Of a stretch of DNA of 16,679 bases, positions 7,395 to 14,901 are shown in pieces. The notes beneath the pieces were generated by a model. It saw only the letters and a list, made by a program, of their open reading frames with translations, did no database searches and was not told the DNA's origin. How positions within the stretch are numbered: position 1 is the first letter of the stretch; each line of letters begins with the position of its first letter. This DNA comes from an uncultured bacterium. Its GTDB lineage: Bacteria > Spirochaetota > Spirochaetia > Sphaerochaetales > Sphaerochaetaceae. The translations under genes and the position numbers were made by a program. The stretch is from contig CAJMOS010000065.1 in assembly GCA_905215015.1 (NCBI GenBank), positions 1 through 16,679 on the forward strand, in the 5' to 3' direction.

Positions 7395-9143
7395 TCAGAA
7401 CAGGGAAGTCCGGGCCTTCCGCATCGCATCCTGCAGGCTCTTGGCAATCGTCCTGTCTCCATCGGCGTTGTCCAGCACGTAGTATCGGAGCGCGTTCCAT
7501 CCAGCCTTGTCCTTCAATGCGGGATTCGCCCCCCGCGCAAGGAGCAGATCGACCACGGTGGCGTCGCTGTTGGTGGCCGCGGCGCACATCAAGGGAGTCG
7601 CCCCCTTCTGGTCCCGGCCATCGATTTCCGCCCCTCTGTCCAAGAGCAGGAGGACACCATCGGCGTTCCCCGCCTGCGCCGCATAGTGCAGGGCACTCAT
7701 CCCTTCTGCATCCTTCGCATGCATATCGACACCTTTGGAGAGCAATAAAGCCATCGATTCAGAGGAACTTTGCGCGCTAGCGACCATCAAAGGAGTGATT
7801 CCCTCGGAGTCCGGCGCATTGGGATCGACGCCGTGGTCCAACAGGAACTCAAGCTCCTTGGCCGGACAACCGTAGGACGCAGCGTACAACAAGGCATTGC
7901 CTCCGCTGTTGTCGACCATGCGCCAATCGGTTCCCTGCTCGTCGAGCCACCGAAAGGTCAAGAGGTCGCCGCCCAAGGCGGCATAGAGGGCCATGCCGGC
8001 CCCTTCGTTGTCCCTGGCCTGAAGATCCGCTCCGTTTTGCACCAGCATGGAGAGCACATCGCAGGACTCGAACAGAAGCGCGTCCATCAGGATGGTGCGG
8101 CCATCCTTGTCGCTCTCGTTCACGTCGCAACCAGCTTCAATCAGGGTACCGACCGCTGGGGCGGGAAGGGAACTGGCGACGGCGGTGCGCAAGACACTCA
8201 TGCCATCCATATCCCGCAGGCGGATATCGGACCCGAAATCCAGCAAGGTACGGAGGGCATCCCCGCTCCAATCGGAGGTCGCCGCAACCAAGAGCGCGCT
8301 CTGCCCTTGCTTGTTGACCCGCTTCACATCCACCGGATAGGAGAAGAGCAGTTTCAGCATCACCTCGTAGTTGGGGTTCATCGTGCTGAGCATCAGTGCG
8401 TCGTTGCCTTGTCCGTCCACCTGGTCGCTCCTGCAGCCGCTGCGGGAAAGGACGTCCAGGACTGCCGGATTGGAGTTGCCGAGCGCTGCACAGAGAAATG
8501 CGTTCATCCCCTCGCTTGTGGTTGCCCGCACGTCCGCGCCCCGGTCCACCAGCATCTGGATGGCCTCTGTGTCGGGATTGCTGCCGGCGGCGAAAATCAG
8601 CGGGGTGTACCCCTCTTTGTCCCGCTGGTTGACCCGCAGCCCCCCGTCGACCAGATAGCCCAGCGTCTCCGGCTTTCCCCAAAGGGCGGCCCTGTGAAGC
8701 AAGGTCATCCCCCGCTGGTCCCTGGTTTTCAGGAAAAGGCCCGCTGCGCGGAGCAACTGGATTTTCCCAATCGGGTCGACATCGCTCAGCGCAGCGTAGG
8801 AAAGGGCGTCCAATCCCGTTCCGTCCCCAGCCTTGGGGTCGGCGCCCCGCTCCAAGAACAAGGAAACGACGTCGCACCCAACCGGATAATAGCAAGCCGC
8901 CGTCAAGGGACGCATGCCGTCGGCAAAAGGCTCGTCGATCGAGGCCAAGGAGGAAAGCAACGGTTCCACCTCGTTCCGGGATGCTCCCTTCTCCAACATC
9001 TGAAGCAGGGGTTCCTCCACCGCCGTTCCATCGGACAACTGGGGATACTCGTCGAGACGGACCACATAGGTGACCGCACCAGCCGGGAAAAGGCCGGCCA
9101 GCAGAAGCAATCCGGTAAGGAGAACGCGCCGCAACAACCGCAT
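7395..9143 (-). CDS. Exported ankyrin-repeat protein
   Basis: This 582-residue protein starts with a Sec signal peptide (RRVLL, a hydrophobic core, cleavage about AGA before VTYVV), with no lipobox cysteine. From about residue 75 to the end it is built almost entirely of about fifteen 33-residue ankyrin repeats. Each opens with a D/E-G-x-x-x-L turn-helix pattern (for example EGYTPLIFAA, EGITPLMVAS, EGMSALHYAA, KGATPLMCAA) and carries LLLxRGAD-like second helices. No enzymatic domain is visible. Such solenoids bind other proteins; export points to the periplasm, outer surface or medium. The partner is unknown. The ATG at 9143 has AGGA nine bases upstream, which may instead be part of a TAGGAT -10 box. 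It is read away from pta and is followed by tyrA after 39 bases, with no evident functional link. Confidence 0.88.
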   Translation of the reverse strand: MRLLRRVLLTGLLLLAGLFPAGAVTYVVRLDEYPQLSDGTAVEEPLLQMLEKGASRNEVEPLLSSLASIDEPFADGMRPLTAACYYPVGCDVVSLFLERGADPKAGDGTGLDALSYAALSDVDPIGKIQLLRAAGLFLKTRDQRGMTLLHRAALWGKPETLGYLVDGGLRVNQRDKEGYTPLIFAAGSNPDTEAIQMLVDRGADVRATTSEGMNAFLCAALGNSNPAVLDVLSRSGCRSDQVDGQGNDALMLSTMNPNYEVMLKLLFSYPVDVKRVNKQGQSALLVAATSDWSGDALRTLLDFGSDIRLRDMDGMSVLRTAVASSLPAPAVGTLIEAGCDVNESDKDGRTILMDALLFESCDVLSMLVQNGADLQARDNEGAGMALYAALGGDLLTFRWLDEQGTDWRMVDNSGGNALLYAASYGCPAKELEFLLDHGVDPNAPDSEGITPLMVASAQSSSESMALLLSKGVDMHAKDAEGMSALHYAAQAGNADGVLLLLDRGAEIDGRDQKGATPLMCAAATNSDATVVDLLLARGANPALKDKAGWNALRYYVLDNADGDRTIAKSLQDAMRKARTSLF

Positions 9144-9151
9144 GATGTTCC

Positions 9152-9180
9152 ATCCTACCCGCCCGTCGCCACTTACGCAA
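9152..9180 (-). promoter_or_regulatory. Possible promoter of the ankyrin gene
   Basis: On the minus strand TTGCGT (9180-9175) and TAGGAT (9157-9152) are 17 bases apart. The predicted transcription start falls within one or two bases of the ATG at 9143. The same TAGGATGG stretch could serve as a weak Shine-Dalgarno, so the reading is ambiguous. Confidence 0.4.
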
Positions 9181-9246
9181 TCGCAAACGGGTCTGGATTT
9201 TTCCTTGGTTGCCAGCTTGCCCTGTATTTTCCAACTTGTTGTTTCG

Positions 9247-9255
9247 TGCTAGGAT
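9247..9255 (+). promoter_or_regulatory. Extended -10 promoter element of pta
   Basis: TGCTAGGAT has the TGn extension plus a TAGGAT -10 box. TTTCCA, 16 bases upstream, is a poor -35. Transcription would start at about 9262, giving a 41-base leader containing the pta ribosome-binding site. Confidence 0.45.
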
Positions 9256-9302
9256 AGTTGCAGAAAAGCGAAACTTATACCTTATCGAAGGAGATGTACA
9301 TA

Positions 9303-10304
9303 ATGACTTTCGCAGAAACCATGATTGCAAAAGCAGTAGCCGCGCACAAGCGCCTGGTGCTGCCTGAGGGAACCGAGCCGAGAACCTTGCAGGCCGCCCG
9401 CAAGATCGTCGACCAGAAGATCGCTTCCAGCGTCACGCTGGTCGGTAACGTCGAGCAGGTCAAGGCCGCCGCCAAGGCCATCGGCGTCGATGTCTCCGAC
9501 ATGCAGATTGTCGACCCGGCCACCAGTCCCGACCTGGACAGGTACGCCAACGAGTATTACGAGCTCCGCAAGAAGAAGGGCATGACCCCGGAGCAGGCCC
9601 ACAAGGACATCCAGGATATCCTCCGCTGGGGCGCCATGATGGTTCGCCTCGGTGACGGGGACGCCATGGTGAGCGGTGCCGAGAGCACCACTGCCGACCT
9701 TCTGAGAGCCGCCTTCACCATCATCAAGTGCAAGCCGGGTGTCCAGTACGCATCCTCCTGCTTCGTCATGGTGACCGACAAGACCCAGTATGGCGCCAAC
9801 GGTTCCTTCATTTTCGGTGATTGCGCCACCATCCCCAACCCCACCAGCGAACAGCTGGTCGATATCGCCGAGCAGTCCGCCCAGTCCTGCCGCACCTTCC
9901 TGGGAGTCGAGCCGGTCGTCAGCCTGCTCTCCTACTCCACCAAAGGTTCCGCAAAGGGCGAACTGGTCGAGAAGGTCTCCAATGCCGTCAAGATGCTGAA
10001 CGAGAAGGATCCCGGCCTGCTTGCCGATGGCGAGCTCCAGCTGGATGCCTCCATCGTTCCTTCCGTCGCCGCCAAGAAGGCGCCGGGCAGCAAGGTCGCA
10101 GGCCATGCCAACACGCTGATCTTCCCGGACCTCCAGGCCGGCAACATCGGCTACAAGCTGGTCCAGAGACTCGCTGGAGCCGAGGCCTACGGCCCGATCC
10201 TCCAGGGTTTCGCCAAGCCGGTCAGCGACCTGTCCCGCGGTTGCTCGGTCGACGACATCGTCGTCACCAGCGCCACCACGCTGGCACAGGCTGCCTCCAA
10301 CTAA
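9303..10304 (+). CDS. pta: Phosphate acetyltransferase
   Basis: This cytoplasmic enzyme interconverts acetyl-CoA plus phosphate and acetyl phosphate plus CoA. With acetate kinase it gives ATP during fermentation. The 333-residue length matches the short single-domain Pta class. Typical blocks are LVLPEGTEPRTLQAA near the N-terminus, GDGDAMVSGAEST, IPNPTSEQLVDIA, LSYSTKGSAKG, and a C-terminal run from ELQLDASIVP through GHANTLIFPDLQAGNIGYK to GPILQGFAKPVSDLSRGCS. I chose ATG 9303 because AAGGAG lies nine bases upstream and the family N-terminus (MTFAETMIAKA) begins there; the frame is open to an ATG at 9258. Codon use is strikingly biased to C- or G-ending codons (AAG, GCC, GTC, CTG), consistent with high expression. 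No ackA gene is adjacent; it stands alone with its own promoter and terminator. Confidence 0.95.
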   Translation: MTFAETMIAKAVAAHKRLVLPEGTEPRTLQAARKIVDQKIASSVTLVGNVEQVKAAAKAIGVDVSDMQIVDPATSPDLDRYANEYYELRKKKGMTPEQAHKDIQDILRWGAMMVRLGDGDAMVSGAESTTADLLRAAFTIIKCKPGVQYASSCFVMVTDKTQYGANGSFIFGDCATIPNPTSEQLVDIAEQSAQSCRTFLGVEPVVSLLSYSTKGSAKGELVEKVSNAVKMLNEKDPGLLADGELQLDASIVPSVAAKKAPGSKVAGHANTLIFPDLQAGNIGYKLVQRLAGAEAYGPILQGFAKPVSDLSRGCSVDDIVVTSATTLAQAASN

Positions 10305-10326
10305 GGCAGGAAAGCCAACTAATTTC

Positions 10327-10353
10327 GGGGTGGACACGGTCCACCCCTTTTTT
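10327..10353 (+). terminator. Intrinsic terminator of pta
   Basis: GGGGTGGAC, loop ACG and GTCCACCCC form a perfect nine-base-pair stem (10327-10347), followed by six T residues (10348-10353). It lies 23 bases after the pta stop. There is no T tract on the other strand, so it acts in one direction. Confidence 0.93.
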
Positions 10354-10383
10354 GTCCGTCTGTTCCCTTCTTTTGAAAAAGGA

Positions 10384-10389
10384 TACACT
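10384..10389 (+). promoter_or_regulatory. Possible -10 box of the MATE gene
   Basis: TACACT ends eight bases before the ATG at 10398. The hexamer 17 bases upstream is TGTTCC, a weak -35. The only Shine-Dalgarno-like sequence, AAGGA at 10379-10383, is too far from the ATG. It also pairs with TCCTT at 10389-10393 in a small inverted repeat. A leaderless or near-leaderless transcript would fit. Confidence 0.35.
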
Positions 10390-10397
10390 CCTTACCC

Positions 10398-11795
10398 ATG
10401 AGACCCCATGAAGTGGACGTGCTGGACTCCTCACGTTCCAAATCCAGCATCATCTGGGCACTTGCCTGGCCAGCCATTCTCGAGCAAGTGCTGCAGGTGA
10501 TGGTCAACTACGTGGACTCGGCCATGGTCGGAAGACTTGGCGCCGAAGCCACCGCCTCGATTTCCCTGAACATCTCCACCATCTGGTTGGTCAACGGTTT
10601 CATGAACTCTATCGCCATCGGCTTCGCGATCCTGATGGCCCATGCCATCGGTAGCCGTCACATCGACCGCGCCGAGCATGTAATCAGGCAGGCCGTCCAG
10701 ACCGAAGCCATCCTCGGCCTGTTGCAGACGGTTCTGGTCTCCCTGATTTCGTTAGCGCTCCCAACTTGGATGGGGGCAGACCCCTCCATCCGCCAAAGCA
10801 GCACGGACTATCTGTTCTTCATCGCCCTCGGATATCTGTCCATCCAGCTGATGATTGGCGTCTCCACCCTGCTCAGGTTAAGCGGCGATACCGGAACCCC
10901 CCTGCTGCTCAACGGGTTGAACAATGTCCTGAATATCGTTTTCAACCTCTTTTTCATCTTCGATGAGTTCCATCTGGGCAACCATACGGTCCATGGTCTC
11001 GGCTTTGGCGTCGCGGGAGCGGCCATGGCGACCAGTCTTGCCGCCACCATCACCACCGTCCTGCTTTTCTTCGCCATCTCCCAGAAGTCCCGGCATGTGC
11101 ATCTTGCCTGGAGGGCAAGCTGGCGCATCGACCCCCATCTGGAAAAGCAAGGCTTCCGGCTTTCGGTCCCCATCATCTTCGAACGCTGCACCCTCAGCCT
11201 CGGGCAGATTGTGCTGACCGCCATGGTCACCGGGCTGGGCATCACCGCCCTTGCGGCCCACTATTTGGCCAACACCGCGGAACAATTGAGCTTCCTGCCC
11301 CCTTCGGGCTTCGCCACCGCGGCCACCACGCTGGTAGCCCAATCCCTTGGGGCCGGCAGACCAGATCTGGCCAAAGACTATGCGGACACCTGTATCAAGC
11401 GGGGTTTCGGACTCATGCTCTGCATGGCGACACTGATGTTCATGTTCGCCCCAAGGCTGCTCTCGCTTTTCTCCACCGACCTCGCCGTAATCACCTTAGG
11501 CGCGTTCGTCCTGCGGATCGAGGCATTCGGAGATCCCGGGTTGTCGATGCAGCAGCTGGTCAGCGGCGTGCTCAGAGGAGCCGGGGACACGAGGATGCCG
11601 TTCCTGATCAGCTTCCTTGGCATGTGGGTTGTCAGGCTTCCGCTTGCCTGGTGTCTGATTCATTTCCTCCATCTTGGGCTGGAAGCTGTCTGGATTGCAA
11701 TGATGACCGACTTGGCCATCCGCGGGATAGTCTCGTTCATCTATTACCGGAAGGGGCGTTGGATGCACGTCCTGCATATGCAGCCGCAATCCTGA
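10398..11795 (+). CDS. MATE family efflux transporter
   Basis: This 465-residue inner-membrane protein has about twelve transmembrane segments in two similar halves, as in MATE transporters that export organic cations or metabolites in exchange for Na+ or H+. Family features include WPAILEQVLQVMVNYVDSAMVGRLG at the start of helix 1 (first 20 residues: WPAILEQVLQVMVNYVDSAM), SISLNIS, FLPPSGFATAATTLVAQSLGAG at the start of the second half, and QQLVSGVLRGAGDTRMPF. The length is usual. The substrate cannot be predicted. It lies behind the pta terminator, so it is a separate unit. Its last 59 bases overlap the end of rsmA on the other strand. Confidence 0.92.
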   Translation: MRPHEVDVLDSSRSKSSIIWALAWPAILEQVLQVMVNYVDSAMVGRLGAEATASISLNISTIWLVNGFMNSIAIGFAILMAHAIGSRHIDRAEHVIRQAVQTEAILGLLQTVLVSLISLALPTWMGADPSIRQSSTDYLFFIALGYLSIQLMIGVSTLLRLSGDTGTPLLLNGLNNVLNIVFNLFFIFDEFHLGNHTVHGLGFGVAGAAMATSLAATITTVLLFFAISQKSRHVHLAWRASWRIDPHLEKQGFRLSVPIIFERCTLSLGQIVLTAMVTGLGITALAAHYLANTAEQLSFLPPSGFATAATTLVAQSLGAGRPDLAKDYADTCIKRGFGLMLCMATLMFMFAPRLLSLFSTDLAVITLGAFVLRIEAFGDPGLSMQQLVSGVLRGAGDTRMPFLISFLGMWVVRLPLAWCLIHFLHLGLEAVWIAMMTDLAIRGIVSFIYYRKGRWMHVLHMQPQS

Positions 11796-12624
11796 CCAGC
11801 TCGTCCCACGACAACTCCTCGGCCCGGCGGGACGGGTCGAGGCCGCTCTCCGCGAGCACAGCGTCGACCCCGTCGCGAAGCAGGACCGCCCCGCACGTTC
11901 CGCGCAGCAGATTGTTCTTGATCGTCTTGCGCCTTTGGGCGAACAGGTCGTGCATCATCACGATGAAATCCCCTTTCAAGGACGGTGGCACACGACCCTC
12001 CCTGCGCTTCTCCAAAAGCAGGACGGAGCTCTTTACATTGGGCTCGGGGTAGAAACTGCCCGGCTTGATGTCAAACAGGCTCTTCACGTCGTAATCCATC
12101 TGGCAAAGGATCGAGATGGTGGACCAGTCGTCGCTGCCAGGCGTGGCGGTAATCCGTTGGACCACCTCCTTCTGCAAGGTGAAGACCATCCTCTCGGGGC
12201 GCCAGACCCCTTCCATGATGTTGCCGAGGATGACGGATCCGACATTGTAGGGAAGATTGCCGCAAATCCGCTCCGGGATGTCGGTACGTAGACCCATCGT
12301 CTTCAATGCGTCTCCCTCGACCAGCTCGAAACCGCTCTCGTCGACGAAGGCGCTCTCACGCAGCACCCGGCAAAAACCGTGGTCGATCTCGAAGGCGGTA
12401 ACCCTTCCGCCCTTCTGGAGCAGCAACGTGGTGATGGAGCCAAGCCCAGGCCCGATCTCCCAGACCCTCATGCCGTCCTCGACCTGAAGCGCGTCAACGA
12501 TCTTCTCGCGAATGGACGTGGAAATCAGGAAGTTCTGCCCGAAGCGCTTGCACATGGCCATGTCCTGCGCTTTCAGGACCATCTTGATCGCCTGAGGGGA
12601 ATCGTACCCGAATTTCCAACTCAT
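11737..12624 (-). CDS. rsmA: 16S rRNA (adenine1518-N6/adenine1519-N6)-dimethyltransferase RsmA (KsgA)
   Basis: It dimethylates two adjacent adenines in the 3' hairpin of 16S rRNA during 30S assembly, using S-adenosylmethionine. The 295-residue protein has FGQNFL at 28-33, the SAM-binding EIGPGLGSIT at 56-65, the catalytic NLPY at 123-126, FYPEPNVKS at 191-199 and FAQRRKTIKNNL at 228-239. The N-terminal YDSPQAIKMVLKAQDMAM before FGQNFL matches the leader I associate with spirochaete RsmA. That supports ATG 12624, which also has AAGGAG eight bases upstream, although the start lies inside comEC. Its 3' end overlaps the convergent MATE gene by 59 bases. A 13-residue Arg/Asn-rich tail ends the protein. 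Confidence 0.95.
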   Translation of the reverse strand: MSWKFGYDSPQAIKMVLKAQDMAMCKRFGQNFLISTSIREKIVDALQVEDGMRVWEIGPGLGSITTLLLQKGGRVTAFEIDHGFCRVLRESAFVDESGFELVEGDALKTMGLRTDIPERICGNLPYNVGSVILGNIMEGVWRPERMVFTLQKEVVQRITATPGSDDWSTISILCQMDYDVKSLFDIKPGSFYPEPNVKSSVLLLEKRREGRVPPSLKGDFIVMMHDLFAQRRKTIKNNLLRGTCGAVLLRDGVDAVLAESGLDPSRRAEELSWDELVRIAAAYAGRASNAPSGNR

Positions 12625-13972
12625 ACCGCCTGCTCCTTGCCCGTCTGAGATGCCTCACAGCATATCCGAGGAGGAAAAGAGCGGTCAACAAGAGGGACAC
12701 CGCCTGTGGCACATGGGAAGGCGCTATTGAGAGGAAAGATAACGAGGCACAAGCGGAAAGCAACGAGAAAAGCAGTTTCGTGACCTTTTCCAGCAACCAC
12801 CCTGCCCCGGGCATACGGCACAGGGCGAGAAACGAAAGGTGCCAGGCTGCCAGGACAAGCAACGATGCAGGAAAACTCACGACGAGCGCTCCGAAGTTCG
12901 CCTGTCCCATGGCGGAGACCGTCACCGATAGCGTCGCCAAGACCACCAACGCTCCGCTTGCCTCCATGGCCAGAAAAGGATGCATTCCATGGGTGCAGGC
13001 GGGGGCGAGCAACAAGGCGGCGCAGGCCAGGTAGCTCAACGGAAACCCCAGGCTGGAGAGGTGGTAGGGAGCGAGAAGCAGCTGCAGGATCAACGAGGCC
13101 ATAAGGGAAACCGAGGCCCGGTCAGCCCGTCCCCGAAAAAGCAGGAGCGACACATGGAAAAACAACGCCCGTACAAGGGAGGGTTTCGGCCCCACCAACA
13201 GGACAAAACAACACGAAGATATTGCTCCACATAAACTACCGATTACGGATGAAAATATCTTTGTACAAACAAACACAACCCCCATGGAGACCGCTCCCAG
13301 ATGCATGCCGCTCAGCGCGAGAACATGACTGCAGCCGCTCTGCAAGGCCAGTTCCTTCAGCGGGAAGGATCGAGAATCGTTTCTGCCCAACAGCAGCATG
13401 CGCGCAAGAGTCCGCGCCGAAGGCCGAAGAGCAGCCTTCCCGAGCATGTCCTCCAGCCACAGCGCCCACCGGAACCGAGTCCAACCGAGCGTGCCCAGGG
13501 AAAGCACCTGCCAGTCACTGCACTGGAAAAAACCGTCTTCCTTCCACCTGCCCCAAAGCTGGATGGCGCTTCCCGCAGGAATCATCCGTCCACAGGGGAT
13601 CAGCGTCTGGGCGGAGCCTGAGCTTGTGACGGCGGTCCCGTAAGGATCCATGCACAAGGACAGGTGCAGACGGACAAACTGGCTACCGGCCTCGGTCAGC
13701 GCCGAGTCGTCATCCAGTACTCCGACAATCGAGGAAACCTGCCACGCGGGTAGCCCCAGATGAAGGGTGTTCCTTCCCGATGCCCAGCAAAGGCAAAGGA
13801 GCAGGAAAGCGCCGAGAACCAGGCAGGGATGCCAGATTCTTGGAAAGGCCAGACATGCGCACATCAGCCCCAGGCAAATCCCCCACAATGGAACCTGGAA
13901 GGAAAGGACCGTCAGGGTGAGGGCAGCGCAGAGGAAAAGCAGAAGCAAGCTGGAATGCAACGGTTGCCGCAT
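12494..13972 (-). CDS. comEC: Short ComEC/Rec2-type competence channel protein
   Basis: ComEC forms the inner-membrane channel for single-stranded DNA uptake. This 492-residue polytopic protein has N-terminal membrane helices (8-60), a soluble OB-like segment (about 75-160) and the Competence domain. The signature SHVLALSGMHLG is at 215-226, followed by GPKPSLVRALFF and LSSLGFPLSYLA. It ends with membrane helices at about 395-440 and lacks the C-terminal metallo-beta-lactamase-like domain of full ComEC (about 750 residues). The last 43 residues (450-492) are read inside rsmA in another frame and are charged, so they may be a drifted tail. The start at 13972 has only GTAGGG very close to it, but membrane helix 1 follows at once. 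It follows the lipoprotein gene by 33 bases. Confidence 0.85.
   Translation of the reverse strand: MRQPLHSSLLLLFLCAALTLTVLSFQVPLWGICLGLMCACLAFPRIWHPCLVLGAFLLLCLCWASGRNTLHLGLPAWQVSSIVGVLDDDSALTEAGSQFVRLHLSLCMDPYGTAVTSSGSAQTLIPCGRMIPAGSAIQLWGRWKEDGFFQCSDWQVLSLGTLGWTRFRWALWLEDMLGKAALRPSARTLARMLLLGRNDSRSFPLKELALQSGCSHVLALSGMHLGAVSMGVVFVCTKIFSSVIGSLCGAISSCCFVLLVGPKPSLVRALFFHVSLLLFRGRADRASVSLMASLILQLLLAPYHLSSLGFPLSYLACAALLLAPACTHGMHPFLAMEASGALVVLATLSVTVSAMGQANFGALVVSFPASLLVLAAWHLSFLALCRMPGAGWLLEKVTKLLFSLLSACASLSFLSIAPSHVPQAVSLLLTALFLLGYAVRHLRRARSRRYELEIRVRFPSGDQDGPESAGHGHVQALRAELPDFHVHSREDR
12633..12638 (-). promoter_or_regulatory. Ribosome-binding site of rsmA inside comEC
   Basis: AAGGAG on the minus strand lies eight bases before ATG 12624. 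It supports initiation of rsmA within the comEC reading frame. Confidence 0.7.
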
Positions 13973-14005
13973 ACCCTACTAAACCGTCTTTTCCCCTCAT
14001 TTCGT

Positions 14006-14845
14006 TCACGAGAAAATCCAACTTTGGAAGGGTCGCACCCTTTTCGCCTCCTCGGGCAAAACCATCGGGACCTGGTCAAGCGCCGGCCCCAGACGGTCGC
14101 AGAGCTGTTTCTCGCGCCCGGTTTTTCCGGATTTCTGGAGCACATACTCGCGAAAACGCTTGCCGCCATAGGCCAGATAGTACCGCTTTAGGTGTTCCTT
14201 CCACCAAATGGCGTCAGGAGGATCCTCGTGCGTGGCGATTTCCTTTCCCAGCGCCACAAGGGTCCGGTCCAACTGTCTTGCGGCCAAGACGCGCTTTTTC
14301 CATTGTTCCCGAGAGGAACGCTGGTCCAAGGCATGGAACTTCTCGTCCCAGAGCTCGGCGATGACACGCGCCTGTTCCCCGGCGGTGATAGCGCTGTAGG
14401 GGTGGGTCTGTCCGCCTTCGGTGATCTGCCAACAGAGAAGACGGGGAAGTTCGCTTTCCTGGTTGCAAGCGGACTGCACGTCGACACGCACATGCCAGCT
14501 CCGGGCAATCTCCCGGCAGGTACCCAACGGGGTCCCCTCGCGAAGGGTGACGATGCCAATCGCATCCCCGTTTTCCGTAAAATACAGAGCGTCCAGACGA
14601 GGCTGGTAGCTTTGCAGCTGCAGGCATGCATGTACCAAGGGGGCATTTTCTCCCCGCAAGGAAATCAGGCTCCGCCAAAGAAGCATCCGTGTCGTATCTA
14701 TGTCCCGCCTCCCTTTACATACATTGTAATTCATTTCCCAACAAGAACAAGAAGCCACCCCCGCGCCCACAAGAAAAACCCATGGGAAAACATGCGGACC
14801 ACACAAACGCAACCATCGTCGACCTCGCGCGAACGGGAATCGCAT
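14006..14845 (-). CDS. Predicted lipoprotein of unknown function
   Basis: I do not recognise this family. From ATG 14845 it has 279 residues. Residues 1-15 are basic (RFPFARGRRWLR), 17-32 hydrophobic, and VASC at 30-33 fits a permissive spirochaete lipobox, so it is probably an exported lipoprotein cleaved before Cys33. The mature part contains CHACLQ-like and SACNQESELPRLLCW-like cysteine-bearing stretches, many aromatic residues and a basic, helical C-terminus (KRYYLAYGGKRFREYVLQ). The frame is open further up to 15022, but that would run through the divergent rlmI start. A start at ATG 14734 would remove the signal sequence. The ribosome site (AAAGGGA touching the ATG) is poor. It heads a probable operon with comEC and rsmA. 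Confidence 0.65.
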   Translation of the reverse strand: MRFPFARGRRWLRLCGPHVFPWVFLVGAGVASCSCWEMNYNVCKGRRDIDTTRMLLWRSLISLRGENAPLVHACLQLQSYQPRLDALYFTENGDAIGIVTLREGTPLGTCREIARSWHVRVDVQSACNQESELPRLLCWQITEGGQTHPYSAITAGEQARVIAELWDEKFHALDQRSSREQWKKRVLAARQLDRTLVALGKEIATHEDPPDAIWWKEHLKRYYLAYGGKRFREYVLQKSGKTGREKQLCDRLGPALDQVPMVLPEEAKRVRPFQSWIFS

Positions 14846-14886
14846 TCCCTTTGCAAGGCTAGATGCTGTTCCGATGTTTCCCTCTC

Positions 14887-14895
14887 TGCTAGAAT
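14887..14895 (+). promoter_or_regulatory. Extended -10 promoter of rlmI, predicted leaderless
   Basis: TGCTAGAAT is an extended -10 element whose last base is six bases before the ATG at 14902; seven bases beyond the box is the A of the ATG. TGTTCC, 17 bases upstream, is a weak -35. GGAG between box and ATG is only two bases from the start codon, too close for normal Shine-Dalgarno use. Confidence 0.55.
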
Positions 14896-14901
14896 GGAGC
14901 C

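Noticed and set aside
9258..9302. Earlier pta start at 9258
   Set aside because: It lies before the AAGGAG ribosome site and almost on the predicted transcription start; Pta family proteins begin at the ATG at 9303.
8137..9330. A 397-codon minus-strand frame across the ankyrin gene and the pta leader
   Set aside because: It is a frame-shifted copy of the ankyrin gene, with Arg/Gly-rich content and no repeats or signal peptide.
9282..10388. A 368-codon minus-strand frame opposite pta
   Set aside because: It is an antisense shadow caused by the strong codon bias of pta; its product is Gly/Asp-rich with no family features.
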